Shown here piece after piece: positions 31,873 through 43,693 of a stretch of DNA of 64,000 nt. The notes beneath the pieces were generated by a model. That model had not been told where the DNA came from. It searched no databases and saw only the letters and a program-made list of their open reading frames with translations. The position numbers and the translations under genes were made by a program. Source of the DNA: Diphasiastrum complanatum (lineage: Eukaryota; Streptophyta; Lycopodiopsida; Lycopodiales; Lycopodiaceae). Position 1 is the stretch's first letter. The number at the start of each line of letters is the position of its first letter. The DNA lies in assembly GCA_029204225.1 (NCBI GenBank), contig CM055107.1:16960809-17024808 (forward strand), given 5' to 3'.

Positions 31873-33059
31873 TGTAGCGCAGGCATCCCAAATGGAGCCG
31901 GGAACCACGACCTAGCTTCCCAACCTTCAACTCTTGCCATCCAAACCCACTTGACATACAAGCAGCCAACTCGCCAACAACGATCAGACTTAACCAACTT
32001 GAAGATTCAAAAACCAACATTGAGATCCAACCTGGCGCCATGCCAGATCGGGGGTCCCGATGTGGGTGACTTCCCTCCAAGCAAGCCGCCCGACATACAT
32101 CAAACTTAACCAACTCGAAGCTTCATTTGAAATGAGTAACATCCATTCCAAGCAAGCGGTCTGACTTACATCAGGCTTAACCAACTGAAAGCTTCGTCAC
32201 GAGCGCTAGAAGCCAACCTGGAGCCACGCCAGACTAGACAGCCATAAACAGGTAGCGTCCACCCAAGCGAGCCATCCAACTCAGCCGATAGGTTAGAGCC
32301 TGTTCCCCAAGAGCTTAACCCATTCACGTTAATGCAAGGAACACTCATAACCACAAGCCGCGACAGATAACCAACCAGTTCTTGGACCAAATGGTCCCGA
32401 CAGCATACCGCTGGCGTCCCGGGATACGACCCTCAGCTACGTGCCAACTTAAAAAAATGGAAGCGGCCTTACAACTGGCGCTTTTACCGAACACTGAAAC
32501 CCAGAAGGTAATCAAAGTCAGTTTGCGGAAAATCCCACTTTATTGATAAATCTGAGAAGGTTACATTTCAAGTGTGTGACCGACCCTAGTCTCCGGGGCG
32601 CTAGCATGCCAAGGCGAGAGCCATGACAACATTCCAGCAAGGGAGGCTGAGATTTGGCCGGAGCTCGCCCTGAGTCGTAACCCGCACTCCCCTAAAGTAT
32701 TGGTGTGATTCGGCACCCCCCTCATACCAAGCACTATACCCAAGCTCGTAAAGCACGTTCTTCTCTCTCTAGTGTTTTCTCTTTCTAGAAAGTCATTTTC
32801 TCTCTCTAGATTTTATTGATCCCCAGGCTTCCTTTAATCATGCCTAGATCGTGTGAGGTGATTGCACATCGATCTAGGCTCTCTAGACTCCGCTAGAACC
32901 GATCAAAGATTTTGAGCCATAGGAACTTGGCGCCGGCTGGATTCTGGTCACAGTGGCGTTGGGAGCGGCGCCGGGACCAAAAGGGGCGCTGCTGGCGCCG
33001 GGGACATAGCTGGCGCCGATGGCCCCGGAAGTAAAGCTTGTAAAGGTAGCTTTACAACA
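31873..33059 (-). repeat. 5' LTR of B element (minus)
   Basis: This is 1187 bp, reading on the minus strand from TGTTGTAAAGCTACC at 33059 to CTACA at 31873. The GGCGCC-rich block lies at about 32930-33030. Confidence 0.86.
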
Positions 33060-33822
33060 CTTTCCTCCAAGCAAGCCGCCCGACATACATCAAACTTAAC
33101 CAACTCGAAGCTTCGTTACAAACGAGTAACATCCATTCCAAGCAAGCGGTCTGACTTACATCAGACTTAACCAACTGAAAGCTTCGTCGCGAGTGCTAGA
33201 AGCCAACCTGGCGCCACGCCAGACTGGACAGCCATAAACAGGTAACTTCCACCCAAGCAAGCCATCCAACTCAGCCAACAGGTTAAGGCCCGTTCCCCAA
33301 GAGCTTAACCCATTCACGTTCATGCAAGAAACACTCAGAACCACAAGCCGCGACAGATATGGAAACAACCAGTTCCTGGACCAAACGGTCCCGACAGCAT
33401 ACCGCTGGCGCCACGGACCGAATGGTCCCGACGGCATACCGTTGGCGTCCCGGGATACGACCCTCAGCTATGTGCCAAGTTAAAAATTTTGAAAGCGGCC
33501 TTACAACTGGCGCTTTTACCGAACACTGAAATCCAGAAGGTAATCAGAGTCCAGTTTGACGAAAAGCCCACTTTACTGATAAATCTGAGAAGGTTACATT
33601 TCAAGTGTGTGATCGACCCTAGTCTTCGGGGCGCTAGCATGTCAAGGCGAGAGCCATGACAACATTCCAGAAAGGGAGGCTGAGACTTAGTTGGAGCTCG
33701 CCTTGAGACGCAACCCGCACTCCCCTATAGTATTGGTGTGATTCGGCACCCCCCTCATACCAAGCACTTTAACCAAGCTGGTCTCTCTCTAGGATTTTCT
33801 ATTTCTAGAAAGTCATTCCCAG
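33060..33822 (-). repeat. B LTR fragment, both ends missing
   Basis: This is an internal stretch of a B LTR starting TTTCCTCCAAGCAAGCC and breaking off at AGAAAGTCATTCCC. About 190 bp is missing from each end. It is probably the target, or the remains, of an older copy between two later B insertions. Confidence 0.7.
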
Positions 33823-35009
33823 TGTAGCGCAGGCATCATAAAGCGAGCCGGGAACCACGACTTAGCTTCTCAGCCTTCAACTCTTGCCATCCAAACCCAC
33901 TTGACATACAAGCAGCCAACTCGCCAACAACGATCAGACTTAACCCACTTGAAGTTCCGAAAACCAACATTGAGATCCAACCTGGCGCCATGCCAGATTG
34001 GGGGTCTCGATGTGGGTGACTTCCCATCAAACATCAAACTTAACCAACTCGAAGCTTCGATACAAACGAGTAACATCCATTCCAAGCAAGCGGTCTGACT
34101 TACATCAGACTTAACCAACTGAAAGTTTCGTCATGAGCGCTGGAAGCCAACTTGGCGCCACGCCAGACTGGACAACCATAAATAGGTAACATCCACCCAA
34201 GTAAGCCATCCAACTGAGCCGACAAATTACAACCCGTTCCCCAAGAGCTTAACCCATTCACGTTCATGCAAGGAACACTCAGAACCACAAGCCGCGACAG
34301 ATATGGAGACAACCAGTTCCTGGACCAAATGGTCCCGACAACATACCGTTGGCGCCACGGACCGAATGGTCCCGACGGCATACCGCTGGCGTACCGGGAT
34401 ACAACACTCAGCTATGTGCCAAGTTAAAAATTTTGAAAGCGGCATTACAACTGGCGCTTTTACCGAACACTGAAACCCAGAAGGTAATCAGAGTCAGTTT
34501 GAGGAAAATCCCACTTTATTGATAAATCTGAGAAGGTTACATTTCAAGTGTGTGACCGACCCTACTCTCCGGGGCGCTAGCATGCCAAGGCGAGAGCCAT
34601 GACAACATTCCAGCAAGGGGAGCTGAGACTTGGTCGGAGCTCGCCCTGAGTCGCAACCCGCACTCCGCTATAGTTTTTGTGTGATTCGACACCCCCCCTC
34701 ATACCAAGCACTCTACCCAAGATGGTAAAGCACTTTTTTCTCTCTCTAGGATTTTCTCTTTCTAGAAAGTCATTTTCTAGATCCCCAGGCTTCCTTTAAT
34801 CATGCCTAGATCGTGTGAGGTGATTGCACATCGATCTGAGCTCTCTGGACTCCGCTAGAACCGATCAAAGATTTTCAGCCATAGGAGTTTGGCGCCGGCT
34901 GGATTCTGGTCACAGTGGCGCCAGGGCCAACAGGGGCGCTACTGGCGCCGGGGACATAGCTGGCACCGATGGCACCGGAAGTAAAGCTTGTAAAGGTAGC
35001 TTTACAACA
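33823..35009 (-). repeat. 3' LTR of second minus-strand B element
   Basis: This is 1187 bp, with TG at 33823 and CA at 35009 on the plus strand (inverted element). A small deletion lies near 34025 relative to the other B LTRs. Confidence 0.84.
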
Positions 35010-36804
35010 TCCACCCCACCTTTATAAAATCTGATGTCCTCATCAGATGTCAGATTAAAGTAAAGGTGTCTCCCAATTAAAATGACTATACATTTAAGCT
35101 ACTTGGCACAGTACTCAATTTACTGGCCACTTTTTATTAACATTGAAGCTGGCACACCACAAGTCGGAGGCTCAGCTCTTTGTACTGAAAAATTACATAA
35201 CTTGAAAAAAAATATCTTTGTTTGGGAAAAGCGTAGATTTGATATCGCTTTCGTAAAACCCGAGAACCTTATTAACTGGTGACAGAGGCCTTTCTTTGAA
35301 ATGTACACCCCTGTCGCTTCTGACTTTCGACTTTGGAACTCCTTTGAGCTCCTGATTTGTCCTTGATGAATTTTGTGTTGAGCTCCCTGAGCTTCAGATT
35401 TGTTCAGTTCCGCACAGGTATCAAGGCTCCCTGAGCCGAAGGATTTATCGTTTGATTGCCCACTTTATGGTCCACTCCGTGCCTTATTGCTTCTGCACTT
35501 TGATTTCTCTCCTTGTCCTAGCCTGATCTTGATACTTTCCCATCTTGGCTCTTTAAGGTAGGCAAAGATTGAGTACTCCGCAATGCACCTCTCACGTAGC
35601 TTGCAGTAGCTCTTTGAATCAGCCCAAATGTAACCATTGACCTCGTCGAAAGCCAAAGGGTCGCACCAGTTTAATCCGCATCCGAACTATCTCTTCGCGT
35701 TTGTTTGAAGCACCATGCCCGTCGCGCAAAACTTGACTTTCACAATTCCATCACTGGTCAGTTGCCTCACAGTCAAAACAAGAAGTGTACATCGAGCTTG
35801 GCTTCAAGTAGCTCTCTCTGAATCAGACAGATGCACCCAGAGTTTGCACTAGTCCGATCTCAACGCGAACTGTCCCTTTGCGTCCGTTCGAAATACCAAG
35901 TCTCTCATGCAAGACTCGACTTTCACAGTTCCTTCATTGATCAGCTGCCTTACACATAACACAAGCCAGTGTACTCATATGTTTCCTCATCATTGCTGGT
36001 CCAGAGAAAGCTTATAGCAAACTTTCCTTTCCACAACAAAAACTTGTCAACTTATTAGGTCCAAAGTTCGCCAGTCTCCTCGTGTGAGTATGGCTAGGTC
36101 ATCTTGAATTTGCCCCCATTTTGATCAACTTTCATTCAAAATTTGCCCCAATAGAGAGGTGTGTGTGATAGTTCCCCTCCACTTATAAAATCAGCTGATC
36201 GGACTTAGAGTAGAGTTCTTCGGTCAAAAAGCCTTTCCAACACTTTGCTTCCCATCTGCTAGGATTATGGCTCAATCCAACATGTTGCCAATCTCTGAAG
36301 AGGATCCTAGTCTTTTTCCCCTTTGACGAAAAACCCAACTGATACTGGATATCACCCATGATCAGTGAGTTTCAGTTCCGAAGGTGGCCGTCCCAAAATG
36401 AAGACCAACTGCTCCATAGAAGAGCTCCCCTGAAATTGCCCTTTCCAACTTTTGACTTCCTGCTTGCGTCTGGTGGGCATTGTCGCAAATGAAACGTGTG
36501 AGTACTTGAACTGCAAATCCGCCGCACAGATTCTGTAGTCCTCTTTGTTTGATGGTATCAGCCTTCAAAAGAAAAGGTTCCTTCTCGAGCCATTAGCTCC
36601 TTGTATCACAAGCAATCAAGCAAACCAGGCAAAGCACGAGTACTAAGACTCACCACGAATACATACAAGTAAGACACTCAGGCAGGTTTACTAACAAGTA
36701 ACAAAGACAAGGTCCCCCTTTGAGATGGTCTTGCCAACGGACCTTTGCCTGGCCGCGCCAATACAAATCGATCACAGAATCTGCCCACATAGGACACCCC
36801 TCCA

Positions 36805-37110
36805 ACCATGTGTGCTTTCACCATTAAGCAGCACATTGCCTCAGTCACGCCCCACCACTTTTTGGTCGATAGCCCTTATAGTTAAACGATCGGCAGCATA
36901 CCCCCAATCGTGGACGCACCCGTGCTTTCACTGTTAGACAGCACATTGCCTCAGTAATGCCCCACCAAATTTGGTCGATAGCCCTTATAGCTAAATGAAC
37001 GCTGGCCATCGCGAATATGTCACCCCGCACCCCACAAGGCACAGACCGTACTTACACCAACCTAATGGCAGCACATTGCCTCATTTGTCCTACGTGCAAA
37101 CGGCACCAGG
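36805..37110 (-). repeat. Leader tandem units, two to three copies
   Basis: These are the same GTGCTTTCACC...TAGCCCTTATAG units as at 31010-31603, but only about two full and one partial copy, which shows copy-number variation of the array among B elements. Confidence 0.75.
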
Positions 37111-37319
37111 CCCGAACCGCGGAAACTGACCGTGCTTACACCTCAACGGCAGCACTTTGACTCATCAAGCCCCCGTCCTGCCAACCACCCCGACCGTGGA
37201 CGCACCCGTGCTTACACTGTGAGCAGCACCTTGCACAACAGTTGTCTTGATGAACCCCAAACCGTGGCCATTTCCGTGAGATCCGCATAGCTGACCGGCC
37301 ACTCGGCTCTGATACCACA

Positions 37320-37958
37320 TGTAGCGCATACATCCCAAAGGCAGACGGGAACCACGACGTAGCTTCCCAGGCTTCAACTCTTGCCATCCAAACCCACTTG
37401 ACATACAAGTAGCCAACTCGCCAACAACGATCAGACTTAACCAACTTGAAGTTCCGAAAACCAACATTGAGATCCAACCTGGCGCCATGCCAGATTGGGG
37501 GTCCCGATGTGGGTGATTTCCCTCCAAGCAAGCCGCCCGACATACATCAAACTTGACCAACTTGAAGCTTCGTTACAAACGAGTAACATCCATTCCAAGC
37601 AAGCCATCCAACTCAGCCGACAGGTTAGAGTCCGTTCCCCAAGAGCCTAACCCATTCACGTTCATGCAAGCAACACTCGGAACCACAAGCCGCGATAGAT
37701 ATGGAAACAACCAGTTCCTGGACCAAACGGTCCCGACAGCATACCGGTGGCGCCACGGACCGAATGGTCCCGACGGCATACCGCTGGCGTCCTGGGATAC
37801 GACACTCAGCTATGTGCCAAGTTAAAAATTTTGAAAGCGGCCTTACAACTGGCGCTTTTACCGAACATTGAAACCCAGAAGGTAATCAGAGTCAGTTTGA
37901 GAAAAATCCCACTTTATTGATAAATCTGAGAAGGTTACATTTCAAGTGTGTGACCGAC
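37320..37958 (-). repeat. 5' LTR part of second minus-strand B element
   Basis: This is the primer-proximal half of the B LTR, ending at GTGTGACCGAC where the A2 LTR starts. CCGAC (37954-37958) would be one copy of the A2 target duplication; the partner has been lost. Confidence 0.8.
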
Positions 37959-38867
37959 TGTTGCGCCGGCGCCTCAAACGGCGCTGGGACTTGAGCGGTT
38001 TCCCCAACATGCGCTTAAGTCTAACATTCATCCATCATGCAGTTATGTAAAAGCCAACTCAGAAACGTAACAAGTTTAACCATTCAGACTTAAGAAAACT
38101 GGAATCCCAACCAACCCGAAAGCCAACTCAGAATCCGTCCCCAAAAGGTAACCAAAGGCAAAGACAAGCCACACATGAAACCCAAGGGATAGTGGTCACC
38201 AAACTGACCAATTGGCATAGCGGCAAGCCCCATGTCGATGATAGGGACCCTTAGGCGCCAGCGACGCAAAAAGGTTGTAGTAAGGGTCCTTCCACTTGGA
38301 CCAGTCCCGGAGGCGAAACCGAAATGGTAATCATCCCCAAGGATCAACTTTATTAGATTTGGAAGAGGTTACATTCATACATAGACTGACCGGTCTTGGG
38401 GCCACCAACACGTGCTGGGCATTGTGCCTGGCTCGTGCTGGTAGAGGGAGCTGAGACCTGGTGACTAGATTCCTGGCACTGGTTGAGCTGCCCAAGTTTC
38501 TGTCTGCCGGACTCCCCCTATAGTTCTGTTGTGATTTGGCGCACCCCCTCTGTTCTGAAACATAGTGCTTTCTGGTAAAGCACGCTTTTTGGGACTTATT
38601 TTTTATTTTGCTGATTAAGCCTAGCAGAATCAGTCTGGCTCCCGGACATGGGTCCCAGGAGCCGTTTCGGTGGCAGAATCAACTTGCTTTCTAACTAGGC
38701 CATGACTCGAGCTCCAGAGCTAGCTCATGACTTGTGACTACTTGACTGGCTCACCACAGGTCGGAGGCTTAGTCCTTGACGTTCTAACTTGCTCTGGGAC
38801 CTTAGGGAGTGTCACCCCTTAGAGTCTTACAGGGCACGTTGGGTGCACCTGAGTCAGCTTTACAACA
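37959..38867 (-). repeat. 3' LTR of minus-strand A2
   Basis: On the minus strand this runs TGTTGTAAAGCTGACTC...GGCGCAACA. The GTGCTTT/AAAGCAC hairpin is at about 38564-38582. The polypurine tract is 38868-38881 (complement of AAACGAGGGGAGGA). Confidence 0.86.
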
Positions 38868-39108
38868 TCCTCCCCTCGTTTGAAAAAGCTGATGTCCTCA
38901 TCAGGGCCAAACTAGACCTAGGACGTATGGCACGGGCTTAATTCACCGACCTTAGCAACTTTGAATTACAAAATACATTGGCAGTAGCACAGGAAAAGTG
39001 TAGATAAAGTTCACTTACGTAAAATCTGTGTAAAGCTGCAAGTGATTTATTGGCAAACATAAGAAAAATACTGGAAAGTTCCTTGAACTTCAGAATGGCC
39101 ATGAATGT

Positions 39109-40005
39109 TTATGTAAGAGGCATGCCGCCAGGTAGTGCTTTGTGTGCCGATCTGGGAAAACGGCTATTGCGTTGGTTCTTCTGCAGATAATCTGCTAGTA
39201 CTTCAGGGGCTCCCTCCTTAAGTTTGTCTTTGTACTCCCAAGAAGCCTCATTAAGTGGAGCTCGTAGCCACTTCACTAGATATTCACGTTGAACGCCAGT
39301 TCGCTTTCTATGTGTCAATATTTGTTCTGGTACAAGCTGCCTCTTCGTTTCATCAAGTGTCGTTGGTGGGCGACGGAGTTCGTGTTGCCGATCAAATCGC
39401 TCATCTGGTTTGTACCGTTTGAGTAATGAGATATGAAACACATTGTGTATATCCAAGCTGGATGGCAGCGCTAATCGATAAGCCACTGGGTTGATCTTCT
39501 TGGTGACATAATATGGACCCGCATAAGGTCGAGCGAACTTATGAGAAAAACTTTTTGGTAACGCAATGTTCTTTGTGTTCAGCCATACTCGATCACCTTC
39601 CTCAAATTCCAGTTCTCGTAGATGTGGGTTTACATCAGCTGCCATACTCCTTTGTGATTGCTCTAAAAACGCCTTCACCTCGGTCAGCTTTGTGTGCCAC
39701 TCATTGATGAATTCCTCTACAGTGGGTACTGGTGTTTCCTGCACGCCTGTAAGAAAAGAGCTTGGAACAATCGGTAGCCGGCCATTGCTTATCTCGAAAG
39801 GTGCCCTTCCAGTAGATCTGTTCACTTGGTTGTTATGTGCAAACTCGAGAATATCCAAGTAGTTGACCCAATCGGATTGGTCCCAAGCAACATAATTTCG
39901 TAAATATTGTTCAATCTGTCGATTGACTCGCTCCGTTTGCCCATCTGTCTGAGGATGATATGCAGTACTGAAATTCAATCCGGTTCCCACGAGGCGAAAT
40001 AGACA
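39109..40005 (-). pseudogene. A2 integrase end and chromodomain (minus copy)
   Basis: From TGA 40006-40008 (a former TGG in FW.CLFR) the frame reads the end of the integrase core (HPQTDGQTERVN), the GPY-type C-terminal domain (FARPYAGPYYVTKKI), and a chromodomain (VPEQILTHRKRT, then EYLVKWLRAPLNEASWEYKD). Chromodomains tether chromovirus integrase to chromatin marks. The stop at 39106-39108 is at the normal end, so this part alone is intact. Confidence 0.87.
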
Positions 40006-40008
40006 AGT

Positions 40009-41220
40009 TCAAAACTTTCCAACGAACTTGGTGTCTCGGTCAGAAATAATCATTCTAGGCAGGCCGTGGTATTTGAAAACACATTTGAAAAATAACCTTG
40101 CCACTTCTTCAGCTGTCACTGAACTTTTAGTTGGTACTAGATGAACTTGCTTTGAAAAGCGGTCAACCACCACATAAATTGAGTCAAATCCTTGGCACCG
40201 TGGTAGTTGAACAATAAAATCCATGCTCACCGAATCCCATGGGTATGCTGGTACCGGTAATGGTTGGAGTAGTCCAGCCGGAGCTAGCGGTTCCACCTTC
40301 ACTTGTTGACATGTCGGGCATGTTTGTACATAGGATTCAACGTCTGCCCACATACTTGGCCAATAGAAGCCTCTTTTGAGAAGTTCATACATGCGATTCA
40401 CCCCTGGATGCCCGGCGGCTAGTATGTCATGATGTTCTCGCAAGACTTTCTTCCTCAGGTTGATGTTGTCTGGGACATATACTCTGCGTTGTTTATAAAC
40501 AACCATTTGATCTTTCCAAGTGAAATGTTTATGAGGCTTTCCCAGCTGGAATTCGATCATTAAGTCCTTCGCCAACGCATCTACACCATAATTCTCTCTG
40601 ATTTCTTGGAGTAGGCCAGTCACTGTTGCCATTAAGTGTTCCTGTCTACTTAGTGCGTCCGCCACCACATTGTTCTTTTCCGTCGTGTGTAAAATGTCTA
40701 TATTGAATCTTGAGAGAAAGTTTTGCCATCGCATTTGCTTTGGCGTGAGCACACCTTGGGATGAGAAGTACTTGAGTGATACATTATCAGTGAACGCCTT
40801 AAGGGGTTTTCCTACCACATAATGTTTCCAATGCTCCACTGCTTGGACTACTGCGACCATTTCTTTTTCATGAGTTGGCCATCGTCGCTCTACGTCACTC
40901 AATTTCTTTGAAAAATATGCAACAGGTTTACCGTCTTGCATCAGCACGGCCCCAATAGCAAAGTACGACGCATCCGTATGTATTTCAAAAGGTTTGCTAA
41001 AGTCTGGTAAGGCAAGGATGGGTTTTTGAGTGATTAGTCGTTTTAGTTCTTGGAACGCTGCTTTATATTCCGGTGTCCATGTCATCTTCAGATGAGTTTT
41101 GGTCTGCTCCAACAGTGGTGCCACAATTTTGCTAAATGCCTCAATGAATCTCCTGTAAAAGTTACATAAGCCCACAAAGGATTTGATGCCATGAACAGTT
41201 TTAGGTGCTAGCCAATCCAA
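40009..41220 (-). pseudogene. A2 RNase H and integrase core (minus copy)
   Basis: The frame opens at the RT/RNase H connection (IKSFVGLCNFYRRF), then RNase H (EIHTDASYFAIGAVLMQ ... NNVVADALSRQ), the integrase zinc domain (AGHPGVNRMYELL ... CPTCQQ) and the core up to DRDTKFVGKF. It is in the same frame as the chromodomain part and separated from it by one TGA. Upstream it is out of frame with RT because of the deletion at about 41220. Confidence 0.87.
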
Positions 41221-42551
41221 GATAGCCGTCCGTGGCCTATAACATGTCCAAGGAAGTCAACTTCCTCCACCACAAACTCACATTTCTCTCTTTTCGCGAA
41301 GAAGCAGTTCCTCCTCGGTCGTTGGAGAACTGTCCTTAAATGTTGAATGTGATCTTTAAGGTTCCGGCTAAATACTAATATGTCATCAATGTACACAATG
41401 ACAAATTCATCCAGGCAGTCTTGAAATATATTGTTCATCAACGTGCAAAAAGTGGCTGGTGCGTTTGTTAGACCGAATGGCATCACCAGGAACTCGTGAC
41501 TCCCGTATCGCGTTCGAAACGCCGTTTTGTGCTCATCACCTTTAGCTATTCAAATTTGATGATATCCAGATCTGAGATCTATTCGGCTAAAGTATTTGGC
41601 ATGTTTGAGTTGGTCGAATAGGTCATCAATTCTAGGCATGGGGTACTTGTTCTTGATGATACTCTTGTTAAGCATGCGATAATCCACACACATTCGAAGA
41701 GTTTTGTCTGTCTTTTCCACGAACAACACTGGGGCTCCAAAAGGTGAAGCGCTAGATCTAATAAAACCTTTGTCTATTAATTCACCAAGTTGTCGTTTCA
41801 GTTCCGCCAACTCTTCTTGTGACATTCTGTAGGGTGCTCGTAAAGTTGGATCTGTTCCTGCTACCAACTCAATTTTATGGTCCACTGGTCTTCGAGGAGG
41901 TAGCTTAGCTGGGAGTTCCTCCGGGAACACATCGCTAAATTCTTCTAACAGATCTGCCACTTCTTTTGGCAAGTTTTCTTGTCGCACGCTTTTCCCTTCT
42001 GGGACTTCTCGACAGATGCAAAGAAAGCACTGTGACCTTTTCCCTTTCGCCATTCTTTTCATCACTAATGCTGCAACCAGATTTTGTTCAATATCGGTAT
42101 CCTTAGCATTTCCTCCGGGTAGGGCTTTTGTCACCCAAATTTGTCCCTTATAATCCAAGAGGACCAAGTTTGAGCTCCTACCCAAAACTGCGATACAGTG
42201 TTCATTTAACCAAGGGAGGCCCAAAATCACATCAAAGGCATCCATCTCTAAAGTCACAAAGCTAAGTTTAGCCTTCCATCTTCCAATCTGCACCGGGATG
42301 TTCAATGTCGCTTTGTCTGCATCTAGTGCTCCCTTCGCTGTTTCTACCTTGAGAGTAGATGTAACATTCCTGGTCGCCAAGCTGAGTTGTTCCACTACGC
42401 TCCTTGAGATATAGTTATGTGAAGCTCCGGAGTCGATCATGAAATCTGACTTCCTCCCCGCGATCTTTCCTGATAAGAATAACAATCTTGAACCAATCTT
42501 GGGGGTTGCCCCATGGAAGTTCCTTTTCATACTTGTGCGTCGTCCACTCAT
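41208..42551 (-). pseudogene. A2 protease and reverse transcriptase (minus copy)
   Basis: ATG at 42551 starts [14 protein letters not shown], and a retropepsin follows almost at once ([22 protein letters not shown]). There is no capsid domain or zinc knuckle before it. RT follows with [30 protein letters not shown] and YIDD. A TGA at 41547-41549 replaces the CGA of the other copies. The frame ends at [11 protein letters not shown] owing to the shared deletion. Confidence 0.88.
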
Positions 42552-43266
42552 AAATGTAAGCTCCTCTCACAACACCCAACTAGATCAGATCACCTGGATC
42601 AAAAGAAGTAGTCAAGGATAATTCAGGTCCAGGCAAGCACACCACAAACGAACATACCAACCAAAGCTAAACAGAGGATCCCTCTCAAGTCACATTCCCC
42701 TTGAGACCGGACGTAGGATCTTTGCCTAGCCGCGCCCACACAAATCTATCACAGAATTAGTCCACGGGGAAACATCCATCCATCCATCCGTGCTTTCACC
42801 ATTAAGCAGCACATTGCCTTAGTCACGCCCCACCACTTTTTGGTCTATAGCCCTTATAGCTAAACGATCGGCAGCTATCCTGCACCGGCAGCTAACCAAC
42901 CGTGCTTTACACCCGAATTCGAGCAGCATCTCTGTATCAATGGTTAACCTGTACAGTTTTAATATGTCGCCCCGCACCCCACAAGGTACAGACCGTGCTT
43001 TTACCTACCTAGGCAGCACTTTGCCTCATCCGTGCTACGTGCAGACAGCGCCAAGCCCGAACCGCGAGAACTGACTGTGCTTACACCTCGAGGGTAGCAC
43101 TTTGACTCATCAAGTCCCCCGTTCTGCCGACCACCCCGACCGTGGACGCACTCGTGCTTACACTGTGGGCAGCACCTTGCGCAACGGTTGTCCTGACAAA
43201 TCCTAAAAACATGGCCATCCCTGTGAGACTTGCGTAGCTTACCGGCTAGTCGGCTCTGATACCACA
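42552..43266 (-). other. A2 leader and primer site (minus copy)
   Basis: This has the same leader as in 24339-25050 and 47044-47732, with the primer site GGCTCTGATACCA (plus-strand view) at 43252-43264. A pyrimidine-rich tract and CAG|GTGATCTG lie near 42590. Confidence 0.8.
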
Positions 43267-43434
43267 TGTTGCGCCGGCGCCTCAAAGGGCGCTGGGACTT
43301 GAGCGGTTTCCCCAACACGCGCTTAAGTCTAACATTCATCCATCATGCAGTTACGTAAAAGCCAACTCAGAAACGTAACAAGCTTAACCATTCAGACTTA
43401 AGAAAACTGGAATCCCAACCAACCCGAAAGCCAA

Positions 43435-43693
43435 CAAGTAACATCCATTCCAAGCAAGCGGTCTGACTTACATCAGACTTAACCAACTGAAAGCTTCGTC
43501 ATGAGCGATGGAAGCCAACATGGCGCCATGCCAGTCTGGACAGCCATAAACAGGTAACATCCACCCAAGCAAGCCATCCAACTCAGCCGACAGGTTAGAG
43601 CCCGTTACTCAAGAGCTTAACCCATTCACGTTCATGCAAGGAACACTCAGAACCATGCGACAGATATGGAAACAACCAGTTCCTGGACCAAAC
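43435..43693 (-). repeat. B LTR fragment
   Basis: This reads as an internal B LTR stretch, AAGTAACATCC to CCTGGACCAAAC, and is joined at both sides by deletion junctions: to the truncated A2 LTR on the left and to B internal sequence of opposite strand on the right. Confidence 0.75.

Larger units (their letters stand above)
27912..33059 (-). mobile_element. B element in an LTR-internal-LTR-leader arrangement
   Basis: On the minus strand, the 5' LTR is 31873-33059, the primer site 31858-31870, the internal region 31872-29155, the polypurine tract 29155-29167 (complement) and the second LTR 27912-29154. The second LTR is itself followed by a primer site and leader (27765-27911). This is the arrangement expected after unequal recombination between LTRs, which leaves two elements sharing one LTR. 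No gag or pol is present. The left part is truncated and the right end abuts another B LTR fragment. Confidence 0.8.
33823..37958 (-). mobile_element. Second B element on the minus strand, 5' LTR cut by A2
   Basis: The 3' LTR is 33823-35009, the polypurine tract 35010-35022 (complement), the internal region 35010-37319, the primer site 37305-37317 and the 5' LTR from 37320, interrupted at 37958 by an A2 element. The remaining part of this 5' LTR is not found on the far side of A2, so a deletion accompanied or followed the insertion. The internal region is shorter than in other copies near 36480, where a deletion fuses GAAACGTGTGAGTAC. Confidence 0.8.
37959..43434 (-). mobile_element. A2 element (Pol-only chromovirus), minus strand, 5' LTR truncated
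   Basis: The 3' LTR is 37959-38867 (909 bp), then come the 3' UTR, a pol without gag, a leader, a primer site (43252-43264) and the first 168 bp of the 5' LTR as read from the primer side (43267-43434). The LTR then breaks off into a B LTR fragment. It shares with the 46112 copy the same deletion and frameshift between RT and RNase H, although the two inserted at different points of B LTRs. Confidence 0.87.
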
